From: Alphaproteobacteria bacterium
Lineage (GTDB): Bacteria; Pseudomonadota; Alphaproteobacteria; Micropepsales; Micropepsaceae
DNA length: 64,000 nt
Assembly (NCBI GenBank): GCA_028865545.1
Contig: JAGWJY010000004.1
Span: 47,126 to 111,125, forward strand
Reading direction: 5' to 3'
The notes under the pieces: generated by a model
Told to the model about the DNA's origin: nothing
What the model saw: only the letters and a program-made list of their open reading frames with translations
Databases searched by the model: none
Made by a program: the position numbers and the translations under genes
Part shown: in pieces, positions 40,376 through 49,338 of the stretch
Numbering within the stretch: position 1 is the first letter of the stretch
Layout: every line of letters begins with the position of its first letter

Positions 40376-41596
40376 ATGAGCGCGTTTGCATCCGTTCCGT
40401 TGCTGCAAAACGGAGAGACGGAGTGGAAGGCCGGTGCGCTCGCAGCCCCTTTGCCGACGTTTGACGCGTCTCTGACCTGTGCGGAGGTCTACGAGCAGTT
40501 CAACGGTCAGCGACCGCAGATTGCGGCCGCCGTGGTTGACGGCGACGGTAAAGTCGTCGGACTCGTCAACCGGCTGCGCTTCATGGCGCGCTATGCGCAG
40601 CGCTTTGTCCCGGAGCTTTTCGGCAAGCAGCCGATTACGCGGCTTGCCAATACGAAACCCTTGATTGTCGACGAGCGGATGGCTCTGGCCGATCTGGGTG
40701 CGATGATCACACTCGACTGTCCGGATGCCTTGCGCGAAAGCTTCGTCGTGACGCGCCAAGGGCGTTACCTTGGAATTGGCACGAGCGAGACACTGGTGCG
40801 TTCCAAGGTCGCGCTTCTGATGGCCCGCGAAGAACAGCTGAACGCGGCGCTGCTTGCCGCCCAGGATGCCAACCGCACGAAAAGCAACTTCCTGGCCTTG
40901 ATGAGTCATGAGTTGCGCACACCGCTCAACGCGATCATCGGCTTCTCCGAAGTTTTGGCGCACGAGTTGTTCGGCCCGCATGGCAACCCGCGATACCGGG
41001 AATATGCGGGCGACATCCACGGCGCCGGAAAACACCTGCTGGCGTTGATCAACGATATTCTCGACCTGTCGAAATCCGAGGCGGGACGGCTTGATCTGTA
41101 TCCGGAGCTCATCGACCTGCCGATCCTGTTCAAGGAGTGCGTGCGGTTGATACAGGGACGCGCCCGCGAAGGAGCGGTGACGGTCAAGATCGCGGCGACG
41201 GAAGACCTGCCGCTACTGGAAGCCGATGCGCTGCGGATGAAGCAGGTGATCTTGAACCTGCTGTCGAACGCCGTGAAGTTCACGATGCCTGGCGGTCACG
41301 TCGAAATCTCCGCCGGGAGGGGCGACGATGGCGGCATGGTGATCGGCGTGCGCGACACCGGCATCGGTATGGCGCCGGAGATGATACCGATTGCTCTTGA
41401 ACCCTTCCGGCAGATCGCGTCACCGCTCTCCCGCAACGTCGAGGGTACCGGCCTCGGCCTGTCGCTCGTCAAGACGCTGACGGAGCAGCAGGGCGGCGTG
41501 CTGGACATTCAAAGCGCGCCGCGGCAGGGCACAACGGTGCACCTGCGTTTCCCGGCCGCGCGGACCTGCCGCCGGCAGATGTCGCGCACCGCCTAA
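40376..41596 (+). CDS. Soluble sensor histidine kinase with N-terminal CBS-like region
   Basis: 406 residues, no membrane helix or signal peptide. About 25-140 look like a pair of CBS-type units (QIAAAVVDGDGKVVGLVNRLRFMARYAQRFVPELFGKQPITRLA, then ESFVVTRQGRYLGIGTSETLV). A short coiled coil leads to the H-box MSHELRTPLNAIIGFSEVLAHELFGP, then N box NLLSNAVKFTMPGG, G1 VRDTGIGM and G2 GTGLGLSLVKTL. The kinase core is clearly related to the kinase upstream of queC. No response regulator is adjacent. Signal unknown; CBS units often bind adenine nucleotides, which is only a hint. The end overlaps the convergent nitroreductase by 4 bp. Confidence 0.9.
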   Translation: MSAFASVPLLQNGETEWKAGALAAPLPTFDASLTCAEVYEQFNGQRPQIAAAVVDGDGKVVGLVNRLRFMARYAQRFVPELFGKQPITRLANTKPLIVDERMALADLGAMITLDCPDALRESFVVTRQGRYLGIGTSETLVRSKVALLMAREEQLNAALLAAQDANRTKSNFLALMSHELRTPLNAIIGFSEVLAHELFGPHGNPRYREYAGDIHGAGKHLLALINDILDLSKSEAGRLDLYPELIDLPILFKECVRLIQGRAREGAVTVKIAATEDLPLLEADALRMKQVILNLLSNAVKFTMPGGHVEISAGRGDDGGMVIGVRDTGIGMAPEMIPIALEPFRQIASPLSRNVEGTGLGLSLVKTLTEQQGGVLDIQSAPRQGTTVHLRFPAARTCRRQMSRTA

Positions 41597-42189
41597 AACC
41601 TGCTGATGATCTTTTCCAAGTCGGGCCGTGGACGTTCCTCGAGCGCAACGGCGCTCTTGCCGATGTAGATGAAGCCGGCGATGCGCTCGCCCGGCTTGAG
41701 CCCGAGTCGCTCCAGCACCAGCGGATGATAGGCGTACCACTCCGTCAGCCAGTTGGCGACGAAGCCGAGCGCGTGGGCCGCAATCAGCATCGTCTGGCAG
41801 ACGGCGCCGGCGGAAAGCTGCTGTTCCCATTCCGGGATCGGAATGGCCTCGCGCACGCGGCTGACCACGGCGACGACGACAGGCGCCCGAAGAAAACGCC
41901 CCGCCTCAAGGGCGGCGCGCTCGGCGGTCACGCTCTCGGTTTCCCGCAGGCATTCGACCAGCATTTCGCCGAAGCGCGTACGCGCGTCGCCTTCGAAGAT
42001 GACGAAGCGCCAGGGAAACAGCTTGCCGTGATCGGGGACGCGCGCCGCGGCCCGCAGGATCAACTGCAACGCCTCTGGGTCGGGCCCCGGACCGGTCATT
42101 GCCTTGGCGGAGCCGGAGCGGCGGGAAAGCAGCAGATCGACGGTCCCGGGGGCCGGTCGGTTGAAAACAGGCTTGGCGTCGGAATCCAT
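41593..42189 (-). CDS. Nitroreductase family protein (YdjA-like)
   Basis: 198 residues. LLLSRRSGSAKAMTGPGPDPEALQLILRAAARVPDHGKLFPWRFVIFEGDARTRFGE is the FMN-binding opening of small nitroreductases of the YdjA type; AAHALGFVANWLTEWYAYHPLVLERLGLKPGERIAGFIYIGK gives the C-terminal part. It uses NAD(P)H and FMN; the natural substrate is unknown. It is convergent with the second histidine kinase (4-bp overlap) and divergent from cysE. Confidence 0.88.
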   Translation of the reverse strand: MDSDAKPVFNRPAPGTVDLLLSRRSGSAKAMTGPGPDPEALQLILRAAARVPDHGKLFPWRFVIFEGDARTRFGEMLVECLRETESVTAERAALEAGRFLRAPVVVAVVSRVREAIPIPEWEQQLSAGAVCQTMLIAAHALGFVANWLTEWYAYHPLVLERLGLKPGERIAGFIYIGKSAVALEERPRPDLEKIISRF

Positions 42190-42323
42190 GTTTACCCTGT
42201 GTCTATCCGGAACATTGTAGTCTGGCGCGGGCGGCCTATGTAAGTCAGGAAGATCGGGCTGAAAAGTCCGCCGTTTTGGAATCGCGCCTGCCTTGCGGTA
42301 AACTGCGCGGCGAGGAGAAAGAC

Positions 42324-43142
42324 ATGGCTCTTACGGTCGAGAAAGTCGCCAGCTGTGATCCGCTCTGGAACGCGATGCGTGACCAGGGGAAGGAGCTTGC
42401 CGCCCGCGAGCCGGCGCTCGCCAGCTTTGTGCACGCAACGATCCTCAAGCACGAGAAACTGGAGGACGCGCTGTCCTATCACCTCGCCAAGAAAGTCGGC
42501 GGCGAGGATTTGAGCCCGATGCTCACCCGTGAGATTTTCGACGAAGCGATCAAGGCCGAGCCCTCGATCGCCGACGCCGTGCGGGCCGACCTTTCGGCTG
42601 TGTTCGAGCGCGACCCCGCCTGCCGCTCCTATGTGGAGGCGTTCCTGTTCTACAAGGGCTTTCACGCTCTGGAATGCTATCGCATCGCCCATTGGCTGTG
42701 GACGCAGCAGCGCGAAGGCATGGCGTTGTTTTTTCAGAGCCGGATGTCCGAGCTGTTCGATGTCGACATTCATCCCGCCGCACGCCTCGGCCGCGGCATC
42801 ATGATCGATCACGCCACCGGCGTCGTGATCGGCGAGACGGCCGTGGTGGAAGATGACGTTTCGATGCTGCACGGCGTGACGCTGGGCGGCACGGGCAAGG
42901 AAGAGGGCGATCGTCATCCCAAGATCCGTCGCGGCGTACTGCTGTCGATGGGCGTGAAGGTTCTGGGCAACATCGAAATCGGCGAATACTCGCGCATCGG
43001 AGCGGGCTCGGTGGTGCTGAAATCCGTTCCGGCGCACTGCACGGCCGTCGGCGTTCCGGCCAAATTGGTGAACTGTTCCGGTTGCGATCGCCCGTCGCAG
43101 GAGATGGATCAGTTCATCGACGAGATGGACGGCAGGAACTGA
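42324..43142 (+). CDS. cysE: Serine O-acetyltransferase
   Basis: 272 residues from ATG at 42324 with GGAGAAAG before it. First step of cysteine synthesis, acetyl-CoA to serine. The N-terminal helical domain (about 10-150) is followed by left-handed beta-helix hexapeptide repeats: DIHPAARLGRGIMIDHATGVVIGETAVVEDDVSMLHGVTLGGTGKEEGDRHPKIRRGVLLSMGVKVLGNIEIGEYSRIGAGSVVLKSVPAHCTAVGVPAK, with the catalytic Asp/His in MIDHATG and MLHGVTLGGTG. No Cys-responsive leader is evident. It ends 6 bp before the convergent oxidoreductase gene. Confidence 0.96.
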   Translation: MALTVEKVASCDPLWNAMRDQGKELAAREPALASFVHATILKHEKLEDALSYHLAKKVGGEDLSPMLTREIFDEAIKAEPSIADAVRADLSAVFERDPACRSYVEAFLFYKGFHALECYRIAHWLWTQQREGMALFFQSRMSELFDVDIHPAARLGRGIMIDHATGVVIGETAVVEDDVSMLHGVTLGGTGKEEGDRHPKIRRGVLLSMGVKVLGNIEIGEYSRIGAGSVVLKSVPAHCTAVGVPAKLVNCSGCDRPSQEMDQFIDEMDGRN

Positions 43143-43148
43143 GCGCGG

Positions 43149-44426
43149 TCAGCGCGTGTCGGCGAATCTGGAAATTGCCAATGCCGCGCCCAGCAGCGGT
43201 TTGCGCAGCAGCGCTCCGCCGGGAAAAGCTTTCGTACGAATGCGCGCGAAAACGTCGAAGCGTTCACGCTGTCCCATGGCCGCTTCCGCCAGCAGCTTGC
43301 CGCCGAGAACCGCAAGGGCCACGCCTTGCCCGGAATAGCCATGCGCAAAGAACACGCGTTCGGAAAGCTTGCCGAAATGCGGTAGCCGGCTGCGCGTGAT
43401 GCCAACGGTTCCGCTCCAGGCATATGCGATGGGAATGCCGGACAGCGCCGGAAAGACGCGCAGCATGCGCGGCCGCACGAGTTTGACGATATCCTTCGGG
43501 TGACGCAGACCTGCCTCGCCACCGGCGAACAGCAGGCGCCCATCGACGCTCTTGCGGTAATAATCGAGCACGTGGCGCGTGTCGGCGACTGCGGCATCGC
43601 AAGGCAGTATTTCACGGTTCAATGCCTCGCCCAGCGGCGCCGTCGCCATCAGGAAGCTTTCGATCGTGCCGATATAGCCGGCAAGCTTCGGGGCGATGCC
43701 GGCGCTGAAGGCGTCGCAGGCCAGCAGCACGCGGTCGGCGGTGATGCGGGCGCCGCGGCAACGCACGACGACTTTGCCGCGGCGTCGTTCGATGCGCTGC
43801 GCAGGGGTGTTTTCCCAAAGAGTCGCGCCGGCACGCGCGGCGGCGGCAGCGAGTCCCCGCACAAAGCGGAGCGGATGAAGGTGCCCGCCGCCTTCATCGA
43901 AACGCGCGGCCGGATAGACGTCGGTGCCGAGCATCTGTGCGGTCGTTTCACCGTCGAGCATACGGCCCTGGCGGTAGCCGTAGTTCCGTGCCAGGTGATC
44001 CGTATCCTCTGCCAGCGCCCGCACGGCGCGCCTGTTGTGTGCCGCTACGACAACACCGGGCTTCAGGTCACATGCGATGCTGTGTTCGGCGACAAGTTTG
44101 CGAATCAAGTCTTTGGCGTCTTCGCTCAGGTCCCAGAGCGCGCGGGCGTGGACTTTTCCCAGACGCCGCTCAAGCCATGCCTGTTCCTTGCGCAGCCCGG
44201 TATGAATTTGCCCGCCATTGCGGCCTGACGCTCCGGAACCAACGGTTTTGGCTTCCACCAGGCAGATACGTGCGCCCGCCTGTGCCAGATGCAACGCCGC
44301 AGACAGCCCGGTGTAGCCGCCGCCGATGATGCAAACATCCGCCTTCGTATCCGCGGCCAAGCGCGGGAAGGGCGAAATAGGCGTCGCACTCGCCGTATAA
44401 TAGCCTAGCGGGATGCTCGGTTTCAC
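43149..44426 (-). CDS. FAD-dependent amine/amino-acid oxidoreductase (DadA/PuuB-like)
   Basis: 425 residues from GTG at 44426. The FAD motif ADVCIIGGGYTGLSAALHLAQAGARICLVEA is at about 29-60, SGASGRNGGQIHTGLR at about 66, and GGHLHPLRFVRGLAAAA in the middle. The C-terminal part has WSGTVGITRSRLPHFG and FAHGYSGQGVALAVLGGKLLAEA. This pattern is shared with gamma-glutamylputrescine oxidase and related DAO-family enzymes; the substrate cannot be told. There is no convincing ribosome binding site before the GTG, and no transporter or polyamine gene nearby. It lies between cysE and DUF3126. Confidence 0.88.
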   Translation of the reverse strand: MKPSIPLGYYTASATPISPFPRLAADTKADVCIIGGGYTGLSAALHLAQAGARICLVEAKTVGSGASGRNGGQIHTGLRKEQAWLERRLGKVHARALWDLSEDAKDLIRKLVAEHSIACDLKPGVVVAAHNRRAVRALAEDTDHLARNYGYRQGRMLDGETTAQMLGTDVYPAARFDEGGGHLHPLRFVRGLAAAAARAGATLWENTPAQRIERRRGKVVVRCRGARITADRVLLACDAFSAGIAPKLAGYIGTIESFLMATAPLGEALNREILPCDAAVADTRHVLDYYRKSVDGRLLFAGGEAGLRHPKDIVKLVRPRMLRVFPALSGIPIAYAWSGTVGITRSRLPHFGKLSERVFFAHGYSGQGVALAVLGGKLLAEAAMGQRERFDVFARIRTKAFPGGALLRKPLLGAALAISRFADTR

Positions 44427-44507
44427 AACCGATCATTGAGGCGCCAAAGCGCGCGGTCAAGGCGCTTGACCAGCCCCGGCCGCCATGCGAGTTCAAGTCA
44501 TGCTGTT

Positions 44508-44753
44508 ATGGAGACGCCTTTGACCCGCAGTGAAATCTGGCGCATCGAAAAGTACCTCCGGAACCTGTTTCGGCTCGACACAATCACGATTGTCGAGCGC
44601 CCGAAGCAGCAGGACTCCGTTGAAGTACAGGTCAACGGCGAGTTTATCGGCGTGATCTTCAAAGACGAAGAGGACGGCGAAGTCTCCTACGCCTTCAATA
44701 TGGCCATTCTTGAAATGGACCTGCCAGAGCCGCCCTCCAGCCGCGCTGGGTAA
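44508..44753 (+). CDS. DUF3126 family protein
   Basis: 81 residues from ATG at 44508. The sequence TRSEIWRIEKYLRNLFRLDTITIVERPKQQDSVEVQVNGEFIGVIFKDEEDGEVSYAFNMAILEMDL matches the small alphaproteobacterial family DUF3126, which is usually found next to cysE. Here the FAD oxidoreductase separates the two. Function is unknown; the compact alpha-beta pattern with EFIGVIFKDEEDG is highly conserved in the family. The membrane-protein gene starts 7 bp downstream. Confidence 0.88.
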   Translation: METPLTRSEIWRIEKYLRNLFRLDTITIVERPKQQDSVEVQVNGEFIGVIFKDEEDGEVSYAFNMAILEMDLPEPPSSRAG

Positions 44754-44759
44754 GTTCAC

Positions 44760-46007
44760 ATGGTGCGCAGCGGCAGCGAACTCGGCGGAGCTGCCGGCGC
44801 GGCCAGGCAGTTTTTTTCCCGCAATCGCGTTCTACTTCTGTCGATCGTGCTTTCGGCGGTTGGCGTCGTAACCGGCATAGCCACAGCGTCGGCTATTCTG
44901 TCAGGTGCGTCGTTAGGCGATGCGGCGCTGATCTTTGCCGGTACTGTGCTGGCTGGCGCGGTGGCGTTGTTCCATACACGCCATCTGGCGTTGGCGTTTC
45001 TGACTGCCGTGGCTCCGTTGCCGGGGCTTGCCTGGGCCGCGCCGCTGAGCGCCGACGCTAGGTTCGGGGCGGTGCCGATGTTGGCCTATGCTTTCGCTTA
45101 TGGCATCGCGGTCATGCTGGCGCAGAATATTCTTGTCCGCACATTGGACAGCCGCGAAACAAAAGGCCCCTTTTTGGCGCTTGCTCTGAGCCTTGCCGCA
45201 ACGGCGGCATTGGCCGTCTTGTGGTTCTGGCGGTCGACCGCGGGCGGCGCCGTGCTCCAGGCCATATTGGATCTGTTGTTTTCCGCCGGCTCGGCGATGT
45301 TGCTGATGCCGGTCTGCACCTCATTCCTGCATTTCGACGAAGCGTTCGTCGGTCAAGCGAACCGCGCTCGGGAGCATCGCCTTCGCCTGTTGGAAAAGGT
45401 CGCGATGACCGCCGTTCCGCGCTGGGGCATGAGCATCGCCGGAATTGCTTTGATCTTTCTGGCGCTCGCATGGTTCGGCGCTCAATCGGCGCTGACGTAC
45501 ACGCCGGGCGGGGAGACAATCGCCGCCGCATCCATCGGGCTGATCTTTGCGATTGCAGGCATTGCAGGCGGCGGATGGCGCGAAGCGCTTGCGGCAACGG
45601 TCGTCGCCGTGCTCGCTTGCTTGGTCGGGCTTTGGGCTTTTGCGGTTGTCACGATCGGGACGACGCCAAGCGGGCATGCCGGCCTGTTGGAAGTCGTGGC
45701 ACTGGCGCTCTTCTTGGTGTTATGCGGCTTCCAGCGCGTGCGGATTTATCGCCGGCTTGGTGACGATCCGGCCATTGCGAGATTACGCGCAGTGGAGGAT
45801 CTCGGTGGAGCCCAGGCCTTCGCCGTTCTCGGCGGCATCGCAGCTCTTCTGCCCGCCGTATTTTTCCACTCCGTGGCTGCGGCATATGCCATCGCATTGG
45901 CATTTGTCGCGATCGGCGCGGTCGGCTTCGCGCCGGCACTTGTCGGCGCCACGGAATTCCTGTTGCCGCGGCGGCGCTCAGTCGAAGAGATGTACGGCCG
46001 TCGGTGA
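44760..46007 (+). CDS. Polytopic membrane protein of unknown function
   Basis: 415 residues with about nine to ten hydrophobic segments, the first at about 24-44 and the last at about 370-395, ending in a basic tail (PRRRSVEEMYGRR). A central cytoplasmic-looking loop (FLHFDEAFVGQANRAREHRLRLLEKVAMTAVPRWG) separates two helix groups. I do not recognise the family. Ala/Leu/Gly-rich composition is typical of inner-membrane proteins. It follows DUF3126 by 7 bp, so probably shares its transcript, and converges on the fructosamine-kinase-like gene. Confidence 0.8.
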   Translation: MVRSGSELGGAAGAARQFFSRNRVLLLSIVLSAVGVVTGIATASAILSGASLGDAALIFAGTVLAGAVALFHTRHLALAFLTAVAPLPGLAWAAPLSADARFGAVPMLAYAFAYGIAVMLAQNILVRTLDSRETKGPFLALALSLAATAALAVLWFWRSTAGGAVLQAILDLLFSAGSAMLLMPVCTSFLHFDEAFVGQANRAREHRLRLLEKVAMTAVPRWGMSIAGIALIFLALAWFGAQSALTYTPGGETIAAASIGLIFAIAGIAGGGWREALAATVVAVLACLVGLWAFAVVTIGTTPSGHAGLLEVVALALFLVLCGFQRVRIYRRLGDDPAIARLRAVEDLGGAQAFAVLGGIAALLPAVFFHSVAAAYAIALAFVAIGAVGFAPALVGATEFLLPRRRSVEEMYGRR

Positions 46008-46011
46008 ACGG

Positions 46012-46818
46012 TCAGACACCGGCCTGCCACAGGAAGCGCTCGACCATCGATCGATAACCGTCGCCAAACAGGCGCAGATGGACGAGGGCCGGCCACAATC
46101 GATAGATGACAAGGCGCTCTTCGTGTTGCGGTTCCAGGGAGCCATAGGTCTCGAAAAAGGCGCTTCCGGGGTTGTCGAACAGCGTGAGCATTCCGATATC
46201 GACTTCTCCGTGCCCGAAATAACAAGCCGGATCGATCAGGCCGCTGATGCGATCGCCGTCGGTCAGGATGTTGCCGCCCCATAAATCGCCATGCAGGAGC
46301 GAAGGGGTTGGGCGCGCGGGCAGCCGATTTGACAGATCGGCGGCAAGTGTCTCGACTCGTCGCGCCAATGACGTTGGAAGATGCGCTATGTGCGCCAGCA
46401 GGCGGCGCTCGGCCCAAAAGGTCGGCCAATGGTCTGCCCAATCGTTCAGGATTGTCAGTTCACCGAAGGCATAGTCCTGCGGCCAGCCGTAGCGCTCGCC
46501 TTTCGTGCTGTGCAGCAGAGCAAGCACGGAACCGAGATCGGACCAGGCGTTGTGCAGCGCGCCTCCGGCAGTGACGACTTCGATCACCAGCGTGTCGTCA
46601 TCGACGCCGAGCACCGCTGGCGCGGGCGCGCCGCTTGCGGCGATGGCCGTGAGCATTGCGGCTTCTGTTCTTGGCGACGGACCGTTCTTCACGACGGCCT
46701 TGCGCCCATCGGCCAACACGATCTGCGTGATCCGCGACAGGTTACCGCCGGGCATCTCTTTGACGTGACGGAGCGCACCGCCGATCAGATGGGCGCCCGC
46801 CTCGGCAAGCGCATTCAC
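46012..46818 (-). CDS. Fructosamine kinase family protein
   Basis: 268 residues. APH/fructosamine-3-kinase fold: ATP-binding KAVVKNGPSPRTEAAML (about 40-56), the catalytic loop SLLHGDLWGGNIL (about 180-192) and the metal-binding segment ISGLIDPACYFGHGEVDIGMLTLF. FN3K relatives phosphorylate sugars bound to protein lysines so that the glycation falls off. The ATG overlaps the stop of the low-molecular-weight phosphatase upstream (ATGA). Pairing of an FN3K-like kinase with an LMW phosphatase is common in bacteria and suggests a shared protein-deglycation or signalling role. Confidence 0.92.
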   Translation of the reverse strand: MNALAEAGAHLIGGALRHVKEMPGGNLSRITQIVLADGRKAVVKNGPSPRTEAAMLTAIAASGAPAPAVLGVDDDTLVIEVVTAGGALHNAWSDLGSVLALLHSTKGERYGWPQDYAFGELTILNDWADHWPTFWAERRLLAHIAHLPTSLARRVETLAADLSNRLPARPTPSLLHGDLWGGNILTDGDRISGLIDPACYFGHGEVDIGMLTLFDNPGSAFFETYGSLEPQHEERLVIYRLWPALVHLRLFGDGYRSMVERFLWQAGV

Positions 46819-47285
46819 GCTTTCGCGATCCGGCGTGCGAGGGCCCGTGCGCCATCGGAGACGTCGGCCCAGGTGGTCTCGAAATCACGCTCGTCGCCAT
46901 AATAGGGATCGGCCACAGCCTCTCCTTTGCGTCCTTCGACATGGTCGAGCAGCAGGCTGAGGTCGGCCGTGGCATTTGCCGGCCGCATGGCCTTGAGCGC
47001 AGCCAGATTTTCATGGTCGAGGCCGACAATATGGCTGAAGCGCGTGAAGTCTTGCGGCGTCGCTTTCCTGGCGCGATAGCCGTTGATGTCAACGCCATGG
47101 CGTTTGGCCACCGTCCGGGCTCGTGCATCTGGCGGTTCGCCGGCGTGCCAGCCGCCGATGCCGGCGGAGTCCACCTCGACCTCGAGGCCGATCCGTGCCA
47201 CTTCCAGCCGGAAGGCTGCTTCCGCCAGTGGGGAACGACAAATATTTCCAAGACAAACGAATAGTACCGCCGGCTTTTCGGCCAC
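46815..47285 (-). CDS. Low-molecular-weight protein-tyrosine phosphatase
   Basis: 156 residues from GTG at 47285. The P-loop VLFVCLGNICRSP has catalytic Cys11 and Arg17 (C-x5-R), and the general-acid Asp is in VADPYYGDERDF (about 128). Length and order match the family (YfkJ/Wzb-like). It is first of a two-gene leftward unit with the fructosamine-kinase-like gene, overlapping by 4 bp. It may act on arginine- or tyrosine-phosphorylated proteins or on glycated-protein intermediates; the context favours the latter but does not prove it. Confidence 0.93.
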   Translation of the reverse strand: MAEKPAVLFVCLGNICRSPLAEAAFRLEVARIGLEVEVDSAGIGGWHAGEPPDARARTVAKRHGVDINGYRARKATPQDFTRFSHIVGLDHENLAALKAMRPANATADLSLLLDHVEGRKGEAVADPYYGDERDFETTWADVSDGARALARRIAKA

Positions 47286-47327
47286 TGTGTGGAATCCTTC
47301 GCAACGAATTCGTCGGCCGACCCTAAC

Positions 47328-48056
47328 TTATTTCGGGGGCTTTTCGAACGAGGTAACAAGCTTGTCTACGCCGTCGGCGATTTCGCGCCATTGGGACAGA
47401 TGCGCCCGCTTGAAGCGGTATGACAGCGAGACGCCTTTGCCGACGGATAAATCGCGCAAGCAGTTTGGGCTTGGCACTTGGGGACCAAAGCGCACGCACC
47501 GGAGCACGATCGGGCCTTTGAGCGCATGGCCGACATACAGGTCTTCGTCCTGATAGCCGGAATCTTCGCGAAAGGTGTATTGGGTCAACCCATATGGGCC
47601 GGGCGCTCCGCGCTTGTCCGTGACGTAATCCATATAGACCCGCCGAAGCCTTTCGGTCTCGCTCAGGTCGAAATTGTCCTCGTGGATGAGCATGTAGACG
47701 ACGGGCGATTTTGCGCCGTTCCCGGCGAAGGTCTGCGCTTCCCAGTTCGACCAGCCCGTCATGTCCGGCAGCATCGCGAACAGCGCGATCTCGTGCCGTG
47801 TGCCCCCCTGTCTGGTTTTCTGATATTCCAGATAATTCGCCGGGATGTAGAGCGCCAGATTGCGGACCTTCAAGGCGATGATGTCGCTGCGCGAAGTCGG
47901 CGAGATCTGCTCCTCGAACAGGCTTGGCGCACTGGGGGCGAGGTAGAGGAGCAAAAACATCGCCGACAGCACGAACGTAATGAAGAATACGCCGAGCGGG
48001 ATCAGCCACCCGGACCGCTTCCGGATTGTCTCGTCGTCGTCTGCTGTGCGGCTCAT
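47328..48056 (-). CDS. Single-helix membrane-anchored protein of unknown function
   Basis: 242 residues. A basic N-terminus (ETIRKRSG) precedes one strong membrane helix at about 17-41 (WLIPLGVFFITFVLSAMFLLLYL), so the remaining ~200 residues should be periplasmic. They look folded: ALYIPANYLEYQKTRQGGTRHEIALFAMLPDMTGW, then MLIHEDNFDLSETERLRRVYMDYV and a two-Cys region LRCVRFGPQVPSPNCLRDL that could form a disulfide. I do not recognise the family. The gene is about 40 bp upstream of the phosphatase on the same strand. Confidence 0.75.
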   Translation of the reverse strand: MSRTADDDETIRKRSGWLIPLGVFFITFVLSAMFLLLYLAPSAPSLFEEQISPTSRSDIIALKVRNLALYIPANYLEYQKTRQGGTRHEIALFAMLPDMTGWSNWEAQTFAGNGAKSPVVYMLIHEDNFDLSETERLRRVYMDYVTDKRGAPGPYGLTQYTFREDSGYQDEDLYVGHALKGPIVLRCVRFGPQVPSPNCLRDLSVGKGVSLSYRFKRAHLSQWREIADGVDKLVTSFEKPPK

Positions 48057-48291
48057 GATCGTTCCCAGTCCAACACCCGAGTCGGGACTGTCTCGCGCCT
48101 ATTTAGCATGACGCCGTTAACGGTCATCCCTGCTTTGAGCACGCGCCAAATCGACACGGATCAATCTTCCGGGAGCCCGCGGCCGGGCGGCGGCGCGTGT
48201 TGGCCGCCCTTTGTCGTGCCGGAATGAAACAAAAAACCTGAAAAGGCAGGCACATCGCCTGCATTTCCTGCCCCAACACAAGGGGATCAGG

Positions 48292-48588
48292 ATGCTCCAT
48301 CATTTGATGATTATTATGTTTGCTGTGACAGCTGGATTCACGGCGTCCGGGATTACGGCGAATCTTTATCGTCTTGTTGTTGCGGGCAAGCCACAAACCA
48401 AAGGCGGCAAGACGGCCTATTTCGCCGTCATGGTTCTCGCCGGTCCCAGCGTCCTGTTCGAGAACGCCGCCAAGAAGGCCCGCGAGAAGAGCTGCTCGAA
48501 AATCGCCTTCGGGCTTGCCGCCGCCGTCGCCGGCTACTGGAGCTTCGCCATCGGCGTCTTCGTGCTCAGCATCAGTCTGGCGCTCTAA
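48292..48588 (+). CDS. Small membrane protein
   Basis: 98 residues from ATG at 48292. Three hydrophobic segments: about 1-22 (LMIIMFAVTAGFTASGITANLY), 43-58 (AYFAVMVLAGPSVLFE) and 74-96 (LAAAVAGYWSFAIGVFVLSISLAL), with a basic, Lys-rich loop between the last two. It looks like a conserved alphaproteobacterial small membrane protein, but I cannot name the family. It is convergent with phoH with 3 bp between stops. The ~235 bp upstream has no other gene. Confidence 0.7.
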   Translation: MLHHLMIIMFAVTAGFTASGITANLYRLVVAGKPQTKGGKTAYFAVMVLAGPSVLFENAAKKAREKSCSKIAFGLAAAVAGYWSFAIGVFVLSISLAL

Positions 48589-48591
48589 CCG

Positions 48592-49338
48592 CTACAGGAC
48601 GGTCAGCATCCCCGCCACCAGGGGGTGGCGAACGATGTCGCTTTCTCCCAACCGGATGACGGCGATCTCGGGCACCTTCTCAAGCCGCTCGGCAACGTCA
48701 CGCAGCCCCGACAACCCGCTCAGCAGATCCGTTTGATCGGGATCACCCGTCAAAACCATGGTCGACCGCCATCCAAGGCGCGTCAGCAGCATCTTCAGCT
48801 GGCCGTAGGTGCAGTTCTGCGCCTCGTCGATCACGATGAAGCAGTCGTTCAGCGTCCGCCCGCGCATATAGGCCACCGGTGCGATCTCTATGACGCCTTC
48901 CGCGACCAACGCCTTCAGACGTTTGGTGCCGAGCCGTTCGGTCAAGGCGTCGTAGAGCGGCCGCAGGTAAGGCGCCAACTTGTCCTGCAGATCGCCGGGC
49001 AGGAATCCCAGACTCTCGCCGGCCTCTACCGCCGGACGCGACAGCACCACACGGCCGACGCGTCCCGCTTCCAGGGCTTCCACCGCCTTGGCGATGGCGA
49101 GATAGGTCTTTCCAGTCCCCGCCGGACCAAGCGCCAGCGCCACATCGCTCTGATCGATGGCGTCCATCAGACGCTGCTGGGTCGGGCTCATCGCCCGGAC
49201 GTTTTTTACATATTTCCGGTCGCGCGCGTCTCCGTCGCGCGGATTCCAGCCGCCGCGGGCCGGAAACAATGGATGAATGTTTTCGTCGTCTGCAAAATTG
49301 GCTTCGCGAGACTTGTAACGCGCGGAACGCCTGGCCAT
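48592..49338 (-). CDS. phoH: PhoH family ATPase
   Basis: 248 residues. Walker A is LALGPAGTGKTYLAIAKAVEALE (about 69-91), Walker B FIVIDEAQNCTYGQLKMLLTRLG, and the sensor-like TGDPDQTD follows. This is the PhoH core linked to RNA metabolism and phosphate or stress responses. The N-terminal ~50 residues are polar and basic and unlike the domain. A second PhoH-like gene usually lies with ybeY elsewhere, so this is probably the stand-alone paralog. The start ATG at 49338 faces a 265-bp gap towards the carbonic anhydrase gene. Confidence 0.92.
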   Translation of the reverse strand: MARRSARYKSREANFADDENIHPLFPARGGWNPRDGDARDRKYVKNVRAMSPTQQRLMDAIDQSDVALALGPAGTGKTYLAIAKAVEALEAGRVGRVVLSRPAVEAGESLGFLPGDLQDKLAPYLRPLYDALTERLGTKRLKALVAEGVIEIAPVAYMRGRTLNDCFIVIDEAQNCTYGQLKMLLTRLGWRSTMVLTGDPDQTDLLSGLSGLRDVAERLEKVPEIAVIRLGESDIVRHPLVAGMLTVL

